A program made the translations under genes and the position numbers. The notes beneath the pieces were generated by a model. That model was not told where the DNA came from. It saw only the letters and a list, made by a program, of their open reading frames with translations, and searched no databases. From Bacteroidota bacterium (GTDB taxonomy: Bacteria; Bacteroidota; Bacteroidia; B-17B0; Aurantibacillaceae), in NCBI GenBank assembly GCA_030684395.1, contig JAUXTT010000017.1:310001-374000 (forward strand): a stretch of DNA of 64,000 nt, in the 5' to 3' direction. Positions 1 to 6,283 of the stretch are shown here, in pieces. Position 1 is the stretch's first letter, and each line of letters starts with the position of its first letter.

Positions 1-1059
1 TTTTTCAAATGACTCTTTTGCTTCCTTGTATTTTTTGTCGCGATATAAAAAATCACCGTTCACACTCCATGCCCTTTCATCTTTTGGATGTGCTTTTATC
101 ATAATGTCTAATAATTCATATGCTTCGGGTTTGTATTTTGGATAAACTTCCGTCATTTCATAATATGAAACCATGATCTTGACTTTATTCTCCACATCCA
201 GTTCTTCACTTTTAAAGGCAGTTTTTACCTCCATAAAAAAGAGGCTGTCTTGTTTTTGTCGCCTGTAATAATCAGCCAAGGCAAGATGAATGTATGGATT
301 GTTTGGCTCTGTCTTTAAAATTTCATTATAGGTAGAAAGCGCTTTTTCGGGCTGTCCGCTATCCTGATAAATCTCTGCTAAAAAACTATAATACTGAGGC
401 TCTTCAGGAAAATCTTTAATAAGCTCTTTCAATGCAATTTCTGCTTCCCCGTATTTTTTTTGCTGGCGATAGATATTAATCCGCTTTATAGCAATTTCCT
501 CGTCCCTTCCGAAGATTTTCTCATAGTCTTGTAAAGTCTTTGCTGCTTTATCCGGCTTATTTGCAAAAAGATATTCTTCTGCTAATCCTTGATAATATTC
601 TGGTTTGGCGGGGCTATTCTTTATCAGTTTTTCATAAACCATTGCTGCCTCATTGAATTGACGTTTGTTATGCAAACATTCTACATACAATAACTGGAAC
701 CAGGGATTTTTCGGATCAGTAGTCGCTGCTTCTTTTGCGTATTTCAGAGCCTCGTCGTATAAACCGGTGAACTTATAAAGATTGGCTATTTCATATTTCG
801 CAGGTGCACTGGTGGGATCAATTTTAAGGCATTCTTTAAAAATATTTTCCGCAATTTCAATATTGCCCTTCATCTTTTCCTTGCAACCATTATAAAAAGC
901 TGATTGAAACTTTACCCTATCCGCTTCTGAAAGACCTTTTCCCTTGTCTGCAAAAGTTGTGGTTGTTTGAGATGATGAAGATTGTTTTGATTTGCAGGCA
1001 AAGCCCAACAATATCAAACCGGTTGAAAGTATAAGTAAATATGTTGTTTTCGCCTTCAT
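1..1059 (-). CDS. Tetratricopeptide-repeat lipoprotein (3' end beyond window)
   Basis: The gene reads leftwards from an ATG at 1059 and is still open at the window edge, so only the first 353 codons are visible. The N-terminus is a lipoprotein signal peptide ending in the lipobox LLGFAC, with Cys22 as the expected lipidated residue. A Ser/Thr-rich linker follows (around residues 25-40). The rest is a run of roughly 34-residue tetratricopeptide repeats with the usual spacing of small and aromatic residues. TPR lipoproteins of this type act as scaffolds at the inner face of an envelope membrane; the partner is unknown. It starts 33 bp after the nucleotidyltransferase stop and probably shares its transcript. 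The exact function cannot be read from the sequence. Confidence 0.8.
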   Translation of the reverse strand, partial: MKAKTTYLLILSTGLILLGFACKSKQSSSSQTTTTFADKGKGLSEADRVKFQSAFYNGCKEKMKGNIEIAENIFKECLKIDPTSAPAKYEIANLYKFTGLYDEALKYAKEAATTDPKNPWFQLLYVECLHNKRQFNEAAMVYEKLIKNSPAKPEYYQGLAEEYLFANKPDKAAKTLQDYEKIFGRDEEIAIKRINIYRQQKKYGEAEIALKELIKDFPEEPQYYSFLAEIYQDSGQPEKALSTYNEILKTEPNNPYIHLALADYYRRQKQDSLFFMEVKTAFKSEELDVENKVKIMVSYYEMTEVYPKYKPEAYELLDIMIKAHPKDERAWSVNGDFLYRDKKYKEAKESFEK

Positions 1060-1092
1060 GTGTTTGCGAAGGCTGCGTTGCCAATGCTGCCT

Positions 1093-2100
1093 TTAGCTGT
1101 AAATGTTGTAATCACCAACGCTCAGATCCAAAGCTTTGCTTCTGATCTCTGCATGGTTACCTACCATTGAATTAACAATATTAGCCGAAATCAGCTTCGC
1201 ATTTGTTTGAACAATGGAGTTTCTGATAACAGAGTTTTCAACAATTGTGCCCTTACCCAAAGATACGTGAGGACCAACTATAGAATTAACGATTTTTACA
1301 TTTTCCCCGATATAACAAGGTTCAATAATAACTGAATTCTCCATTGTTGCCGAAGATGATTTTTGTGATGGCCTTCCTTTATCAAACTCCAAAATACGCT
1401 GATTAGTATAAACAGTGGCATCTTTATTTCCACAATCTAACCACTCGGTAACTTTGCCCGGAACAAACTTGGTTCCTTTGGCTTTCATGTTTTCTAAAGC
1501 ATTTGTTAATTGATATTCGCCTTTTTCTTTGATGTCGTTATCCAATAAATATTTTAATTCGCTTTTCAGATAATCTCCATCTTTGAAGTAATAAATTCCA
1601 ATGATGGCCAAGTCACTAACAAAATGTTCCGGTTTTTCAACGAAGTCGGTAATAATTCCATCTTTATCAACTTTTACAACTCCAAACTGGCGTGGATCTT
1701 CAATTTTTTGAACCCAGATCACGCCTTCCTGGTTAGTATCCATAGTGAAATCGGCTTTGAACAATGTATCTGCAAAAGCAACAACTGTTTTTCCGGCAAT
1801 TGATTTTTCAGCACACATGATAGCATGAGCCGTACCTAAAGCAAGATCCTGATAATAAATACTTCCTTTGGCTCCCTCCGTTCTAGCAATAGCCAGAAGA
1901 TCTGCTTCCACTTCTTTCCCAAATGTTGGCCCAATAATGAAGGCGATCTCATCAACCTTCTCACCACAAACTTTGGTAATATCTTCAACTAAACGCTGTA
2001 CAATTGGTGTTCCTCCAACCGGAATTAAGGGTTTTGGAACTGTAAGTGTGTGCGGGCGCATACGTTTGCCCATACCTGCCATTGGAATAATAATCTTCAT
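1093..2100 (-). CDS. Sugar-phosphate nucleotidyltransferase with C-terminal hexapeptide helix
   Basis: This 335-residue protein has the nucleotidyltransferase signature MAGMGKRMRPHT at residues 7-18, followed by the KPLIPVGGTP loop, so it should join an NTP to a sugar 1-phosphate to make an activated NDP-sugar for cell-surface polymers. The last 80 or so residues (from about 255) contain left-handed beta-helix hexapeptide repeats such as ENVKIVNSIVG. The overall form resembles RmlA/GlmU-type enzymes; the sugar and nucleotide cannot be decided from sequence. I chose the ATG at 2100 because the conserved core begins two residues later. An ATG at 2178 would add 26 hydrophobic residues not expected in this cytoplasmic family. 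It is the first gene of a leftward pair with the TPR lipoprotein. Confidence 0.88.
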   Translation of the reverse strand: MKIIIPMAGMGKRMRPHTLTVPKPLIPVGGTPIVQRLVEDITKVCGEKVDEIAFIIGPTFGKEVEADLLAIARTEGAKGSIYYQDLALGTAHAIMCAEKSIAGKTVVAFADTLFKADFTMDTNQEGVIWVQKIEDPRQFGVVKVDKDGIITDFVEKPEHFVSDLAIIGIYYFKDGDYLKSELKYLLDNDIKEKGEYQLTNALENMKAKGTKFVPGKVTEWLDCGNKDATVYTNQRILEFDKGRPSQKSSSATMENSVIIEPCYIGENVKIVNSIVGPHVSLGKGTIVENSVIRNSIVQTNAKLISANIVNSMVGNHAEIRSKALDLSVGDYNIYS

Positions 2101-2215
2101 AAAGGAAATAAATAGAGTACGAATATAATTAAAGAACTTAAAAGTTAAAAGCAGAAATCGGGAAAAGGTTGAAATCATGAGGAATACTGAAATTTACCAT
2201 TTAATTGACTTCTAG

Positions 2216-2223
2216 TATATTTG
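2216..2223 (+). promoter_or_regulatory. -7 promoter element (TATATTTG)
   Basis: TATATTTG matches the Bacteroidota -7 consensus TAnnTTTG exactly, 14 bases before the ATG at 2238. No clear TTTG -33 element is present at the expected distance. A transcript starting about 6 bases downstream would have a leader under 10 bases and excludes the non-ATG start at 2205. Confidence 0.45.
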
Positions 2224-2237
2224 TACAAATTATAGTA

Positions 2238-2744
2238 ATGAAACCGGAAAAATTTAAATTAGACATTGAATATGATTTCGAGTTTATGTTATTTGCTATT
2301 TCATCACACGAACCTGATTATAAATTATGCTACAAACTTAATCAGGCATTGAATCTTGACTTACACAAGGAAGAACCATTAGAATTAAAAAACAAAAATC
2401 AGGCAGATAATTTATTATTCTCATTTTTTATTTATGTTGAAGACGAAGAACAATTGGAATATAATTTACTCTCCAACAAAAGTTATAATGCTGTTCAAAG
2501 CAACAAACCTGTTACTACTTCACAAGCAGATCTATTTGGTGATAGCGAGCCGGAAGTAAGCGGACAAAAAGGTTTTTTGATAAACGAATTAAGTGCAATT
2601 GATTATTTGCTAATCGTGAGAGTTCCCTACGATCCGGAATTTGCTTACGAATTAGAATCAACTATTAAACAAGTAGATTCAATACTTAATGTGAAATATG
2701 TTGATGTGAATGAATTGGTCTCAAAGAGTAATCTGATCTTTTAA
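2238..2744 (+). CDS. IPExxxVDY family protein
   Basis: This 168-residue protein matches the small Bacteroidota-restricted IPExxxVDY family. The family pattern is visible as a start in DIEYDFEFMLFAISSHEPDYKLCYKLN, written here in parts: IEYDFEFMLFAIS, then HEPDYKLCYKLNQAL, then an acidic FSFFIYVEDEEQ block, and the late motif, which reads INELSAIDYLL instead of the canonical IPExxxVDYxL. There is no signal peptide or membrane segment, so it is probably cytoplasmic; the family has no established function. The start at 2238 is preferred over an upstream TTG/GTG-type start because the family begins near this Met and a -7 promoter element lies just before it. It is transcribed alone, divergently from the nucleotidyltransferase and convergently with the sigma-54 activator gene. 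Confidence 0.75.
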   Translation: MKPEKFKLDIEYDFEFMLFAISSHEPDYKLCYKLNQALNLDLHKEEPLELKNKNQADNLLFSFFIYVEDEEQLEYNLLSNKSYNAVQSNKPVTTSQADLFGDSEPEVSGQKGFLINELSAIDYLLIVRVPYDPEFAYELESTIKQVDSILNVKYVDVNELVSKSNLIF

Positions 2745-2751
2745 GAGTCTC

Positions 2752-2861
2752 AACACAGAGATCACTGAGTTTATAGAGTTACACAGAGTTTTGATTTAGG
2801 ATCTCACAAAAACAGTTAGAAAACCTCCGTGAAACTCTGTTATCTCCGCGACCTCTGTGTT
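2752..2861. repeat. Dispersed inverted-repeat element, ACACAGAG family (copy 1)
   Basis: A 110-bp intergenic element with terminal inverted repeats AACACAGAG (2752-2760) and CTCTGTGTT (2853-2861), starting 8 bp after a stop codon. It contains GAGTTACACAGAGTTT and GTGAAACTC, both of which recur in the element at 29728-29853. It has no coding capacity and resembles REP-type palindromic elements. It fills the gap between two convergent genes. Confidence 0.7.
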
Positions 2862-2870
2862 AAAATAGCG

Positions 2871-4109
2871 TTACTCTTTAATACTATACTCATTAATCTT
2901 TCTGTAAAGCGTACGTTCACTGATTCCTAGCTCCTTTGCTGCGTACTTACGTTTACCTTTGTATTTGGAAAGTGCTTTAGTGATCATATCTTTTTCTTTG
3001 TCCGCAAGAGATAAAGATTCTTCAATAATAATTGGTTGTGATGTTTTTGTGCCTGCAGGAATTATTTGTGGATTATGAATAGTGTACGGAAGATTTGTTT
3101 GAACTGTATCTTCATCGTCGTACATTTTATTGATCAGTTGTGCATCATCAGTTGGCATTTCCATCATTGCTCCCTGATTGTATTGAACAATATTATGCAC
3201 TACTTTTTTGAGATCATTCAGATCCTTTTTGAGATCAAATAAAACTTTATATAAAAGATCACGCTCCGACATATCGCCTGAAGAAGCCGATCCTTCCGCT
3301 CTAACAATGCTTGGCAATACGGAAGTATGTTGTTGTGGTAAATATTTTAAAAATGTATCTGCGTTGATCTCTCTTGACTTTTCTATAATAGAAATTTGTT
3401 CCGCAATGTTTTTTAACTGACGAACATTTCCATGCCAGTAAAAATTCACTAACAGTTGTTCTGCTTCTCCATCCAGTTTAATAACCGGCATTCTGTACTT
3501 TGCCGCAAAGTCGGCTGCAAATTTCCTGAACAATAAAAATATATCTTCTTTGCGTTCTCTTAATGGTGGAAGAAAAATTGGAACCGTATTCAAACGATAA
3601 TAAAGATCTTCTCTGAATTTTCCTTTTTCAATGGCAGTTGGTAAATTTACGTTAGTAGCCGCAACAACACGCACATCTGTTTTCTGAACTTTACTAGATC
3701 CAACACGAATGTATTCACCGGCTTCTAATACACGTAATAAACGTGCCTGCGTTGCTAATGGCAACTCACCTACTTCATCTAAAAATATTGTTCCACCATT
3801 TGCAACTTCAAAATAACCTTTACGTGCTTCGTGAGCTCCGGTAAAAGATCCTTTCTCATGCCCGAATAATTCGCTGTCAATTGTTCCTTCAGGAATAGCC
3901 CCACAGTTAACTGCAATGTATTGTCCGTGTTTACGGGTACTGAACTGATGAATGATCTGAGGAAAAACTTCTTTACCTGTTCCACTTTCACCAGTGATCA
4001 ATACACTTAAATCGGTTGGTGCAACTTGTCGTGCAATGTCAATCGCTCTATCTAATGCAGCAGCAGAGCCTATTATTCCAAATCTTTGTTTAACGTCCTG
4101 AATGGTCAT
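2871..4109 (-). CDS. Sigma-54-interaction AAA+ transcriptional activator, Fis-type HTH
   Basis: This 412-residue protein begins directly with the AAA+ module of bacterial enhancer-binding proteins: Walker A GESGTGKE at 40-47, the sigma-54 contact loop GSFTGA at 87-92 (GAFTGA variant) and Walker B GTIFLDE at 106-112. The C-terminus carries a Fis-type helix-turn-helix (KYAAKELGISERTLYRKI). It should hydrolyse ATP to remodel RNA polymerase-sigma-54 at its target promoters. There is no N-terminal receiver, PAS or GAF domain, so no sensory input is visible in the protein itself. A variable linker of about 90 residues lies between the AAA+ and DNA-binding parts. It is downstream of miaB on the same strand, an arrangement frequent in Bacteroidota, but here a four-helix-bundle gene is interposed. 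Confidence 0.9.
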   Translation of the reverse strand: MTIQDVKQRFGIIGSAAALDRAIDIARQVAPTDLSVLITGESGTGKEVFPQIIHQFSTRKHGQYIAVNCGAIPEGTIDSELFGHEKGSFTGAHEARKGYFEVANGGTIFLDEVGELPLATQARLLRVLEAGEYIRVGSSKVQKTDVRVVAATNVNLPTAIEKGKFREDLYYRLNTVPIFLPPLRERKEDIFLLFRKFAADFAAKYRMPVIKLDGEAEQLLVNFYWHGNVRQLKNIAEQISIIEKSREINADTFLKYLPQQHTSVLPSIVRAEGSASSGDMSERDLLYKVLFDLKKDLNDLKKVVHNIVQYNQGAMMEMPTDDAQLINKMYDDEDTVQTNLPYTIHNPQIIPAGTKTSQPIIIEESLSLADKEKDMITKALSKYKGKRKYAAKELGISERTLYRKINEYSIKE

Positions 4110-4114
4110 AGTTT

Positions 4115-4146
4115 AGATGTGAGATGTAAGACACAAGATGCAAGAC
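4115..4146. repeat. Left imperfect inverted repeat flanking four-helix-bundle gene
   Basis: This 32-bp stretch beginning AGATGTGAGATGTAAGA matches, in inverted orientation, the sequence at 4576-4607 at 22 of 32 ungapped positions, including a ten-base core AGATGTAAGA. It lies between the four-helix-bundle gene and the sigma-54 activator gene. Together the two repeats bracket the small gene as a possible insertion cassette. Confidence 0.5.
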
Positions 4147-4172
4147 GCATTTGTGATTACCATCTTCTTTTA

Positions 4173-4535
4173 TTAAATTTCTCTTTCAATTTTTTCTTTA
4201 AAAACAAATATCATTTTTTGAACCTCTTCAACTAATACAAGAGCTTCTTCCAATTCATCGACTTTTCCATATTTCCTTCTTTTGCAAATCAATAATTGAG
4301 TTTCTGCTTCATATGCTGAAGAAAGCGCAATTGATAAAAATTCGGCAAAGTGCTTTTTTGTTCTTTTTCCGCATCCTTCAGCAATATTGGAAGGAATTGA
4401 CACCGAAGACCGATTTAACTGGTCACACAAAACAAATCGTTCTTTTGAAGGTAACGATTCAGTATAAGTATAAATAAGATCGCTCAAATCCATTGATTTT
4501 TGCCAAATCAATAATTTCTTAAAGTTGTGTCCCAT
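4173..4535 (-). CDS. Four-helix-bundle protein (S23/23S rRNA intervening-sequence family)
   Basis: This 120-residue protein belongs to the four-helix-bundle family first seen in 23S rRNA intervening sequences, which also includes the Avd accessory proteins of diversity-generating retroelements. Family hallmarks seen are the N-terminal FKKLLIWQKSMDLSDLIY, the central LNRSSVSIPSNIAEGCGK and the helix FLSIALSSAYEAETQLLI. No reverse transcriptase or variable repeat is nearby, so a retroelement role is not supported here. The biochemical role of stand-alone members is unknown; the basic helical surface suggests nucleic-acid binding. It lies between miaB and the sigma-54 gene on the same strand, with about 78 bp upstream and 63 bp downstream that contain inverted repeats, which suggests a late insertion. 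Confidence 0.87.
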   Translation of the reverse strand: MGHNFKKLLIWQKSMDLSDLIYTYTESLPSKERFVLCDQLNRSSVSIPSNIAEGCGKRTKKHFAEFLSIALSSAYEAETQLLICKRRKYGKVDELEEALVLVEEVQKMIFVFKEKIEREI

Positions 4536-4575
4536 GTTTTTCGTTTTAGATTATGTAAATTGAATATATACTACA

Positions 4576-4607
4576 GTCTAATGTCTAAAATCTTACATCT
4601 AATATCT
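4576..4607. repeat. Right imperfect inverted repeat flanking four-helix-bundle gene
   Basis: Partner of the repeat at 4115-4146; its reverse complement contains AGATGTAAGA followed by TTTTAGACATTAGAC. It lies between the miaB stop codon and the four-helix-bundle start codon. The match is imperfect (22/32), so the pair may be old or may be two copies of a common intergenic repeat. Confidence 0.5.
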
Positions 4608-4612
4608 GAACC

Positions 4613-6046
4613 CTACTCCACAATTCTCCCAATCAAAGTACTCAATGTACAAGTCTCCGCCAACACATTTACATATTCTCCTTTTTTTGCGTCACCCTTA
4701 TCAAACACAACTGTAATGTTTTGTGAGTTTCTTCCACTCCATTGATCTTTCGATTTTTTTGATTGCCCTTCAATTAAAACGCGGTGTACTTTTCCAAGTC
4801 CTTGTTTTGTTCTTAGTCCGCTGCTTTCCGTTTGAATTTCCATTACTTCCTGCAAGCGTTTCTTCTTCACTTCTTCGGGAACATCATCCGCATACTTACG
4901 TTCTGCCAATGTTTTAGGACGTTCGCTATACATAAACATATATGCAAAATCGTATTGAACTTCTTTCATCAACGACATCGTTTCCGCATGTTGCTCATCT
5001 GTTTCACCACAAAATCCGGTAATCACGTCTGTAGAAATTCCGGCATCCGGCATAATTCTTCTGATCGCCGCAACACGATCCAGGTACCACTCACGCGTGT
5101 AACCACGATTCATTTTTTCTAATATTTCACTGTTACCACTTTGAACCGGCAAGTGAACGTATTTACAAATGTTCTCGTATTTTGCCATGGTGTGCAACAC
5201 ATCGTCGATCATATCTTTTGGATGGGACGTTGAGAAACGCACACGAAGATCGGAATGAATCAATGCAACTTTTTCAAGTAGTTGAGCAAAGGTTGTTGAG
5301 TTTGCTTTTTGTTCTTCAGTAAGAATTTCTTTTTTCAAACCTCCACCTGCCCACAGATATGAATCTACATTTTGTCCGAGCAAGGTAACTTCTCTATATC
5401 CTTTATCAAATGCTTCTTTCGCTTCTTTCACAATACTTTCCGGATCACGGCTTCTTTCTCTTCCACGTGTAAACGGCACTACACAAAAGCTGCACATATT
5501 ATCGCAACCCCGCATAATGCTTATAAATGCGCTTACTCCATTATGATCTAAACGAACAGGAGAAATATCTGCGTAAGTTTCTTCCTTACTTAGAATTACA
5601 TTTACAGCTTTTTGTCCGCTCTCCGCTTGTTCAATTAAATTCGGAAGATCACGGTATGCATCAGGGCCAACTACAATATCGATCAATTTTTCTTCATCTA
5701 AAAACTGAGATTTTAAACGCTCAGCCATACAACCCAAAACTCCAATAATGGCGTTTGGATTTCCCTTTTTTACTTTTTTATAATCCTGTAAACGTTGACG
5801 AACTCTTGACTCAGCATTTTCACGAATTGCGCAGGTATTCACAAAAATCACGTCCGCTTCCAAAAAATTTGTGGTGGTAGAAAAGCCCTCTTTCGTTAAA
5901 ATTGAGGCAACTATCTCACTATCAGCGAAATTCATTTGGCAACCATAACTCTCCAGAAAAAGTTTTTTTCCGGCAGAAGGTCCTGCTTCAACCACCAAAG
6001 CCTCTCCCTGCTTGCTCTCGTCTATTATTTTGTTATCGTTTTGCAT
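4613..6046 (-). CDS. miaB: tRNA-2-methylthio-N6-dimethylallyladenosine synthase
   Basis: MiaB adds a methylthio group to i6A37 of tRNAs that read UNN codons, using two iron-sulfur clusters. The 477-residue protein has the N-terminal UPF0004 domain with cluster cysteines Cys36 ([12 protein letters not shown]), Cys72 and Cys106, a radical-SAM domain with the CxxxCxxC motif CDNMCSFC at 181-188, and a C-terminal TRAM domain of about 65 residues. Length and motif order are those of full-size MiaB rather than RimO or MtaB. I chose the ATG at 6046; a start at 6097 would lie inside the predicted promoter and add a hydrophobic extension. It is the first gene of a leftward group with the four-helix-bundle and sigma-54 activator genes. 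Confidence 0.95.
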   Translation of the reverse strand: MQNDNKIIDESKQGEALVVEAGPSAGKKLFLESYGCQMNFADSEIVASILTKEGFSTTTNFLEADVIFVNTCAIRENAESRVRQRLQDYKKVKKGNPNAIIGVLGCMAERLKSQFLDEEKLIDIVVGPDAYRDLPNLIEQAESGQKAVNVILSKEETYADISPVRLDHNGVSAFISIMRGCDNMCSFCVVPFTRGRERSRDPESIVKEAKEAFDKGYREVTLLGQNVDSYLWAGGGLKKEILTEEQKANSTTFAQLLEKVALIHSDLRVRFSTSHPKDMIDDVLHTMAKYENICKYVHLPVQSGNSEILEKMNRGYTREWYLDRVAAIRRIMPDAGISTDVITGFCGETDEQHAETMSLMKEVQYDFAYMFMYSERPKTLAERKYADDVPEEVKKKRLQEVMEIQTESSGLRTKQGLGKVHRVLIEGQSKKSKDQWSGRNSQNITVVFDKGDAKKGEYVNVLAETCTLSTLIGRIVE

Positions 6047-6064
6047 GAAAATTATTAAGGGAGG

Positions 6065-6098
6065 CAAAGATAGGGAATAAATGACAAATTGACGCAAA
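6065..6098 (-). promoter_or_regulatory. Predicted promoter of miaB
   Basis: On the minus strand, TTTG (6098-6095) is followed after 22 bases by TATCTTTG (6072-6065), an exact -7 consensus. The spacer is one base longer than the usual 19-21. Initiation would fall near 6059, about 13 bases before the ATG at 6046. Confidence 0.5.
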
Positions 6099-6162
6099 AG
6101 CCATCTTTCCTTTGAAAAAATTAACGTTTCGGGCTGCCATTTACCTAATTTTTAAAATCCCA

Positions 6163-6195
6163 TTTGGTTTATTCCGATTTATTTTTTTTTCTTTG
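6163..6195 (+). promoter_or_regulatory. Possible promoter of topA
   Basis: TTTG at 6163-6166 is followed after 21 bases by TTTCTTTG at 6188-6195, which differs from TAnnTTTG by one base. It would give a leader of about 80 bases before the topA ATG. The 237-bp gap between divergent miaB and topA holds nothing else recognisable except AT-rich sequence. Confidence 0.3.
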
Positions 6196-6283
6196 CGGCA
6201 AATTTAAAAACAGCTTAGTCTGTTTTTGAGTAAAATTTGATGGGAAATCGTTTCTCATTTTGGTTCATACATATATATATAGC

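Noticed and set aside
4173-4535. Four-helix-bundle gene as Avd of a diversity-generating retroelement
   Set aside because: No reverse transcriptase, template repeat or variable repeat is visible in the window.
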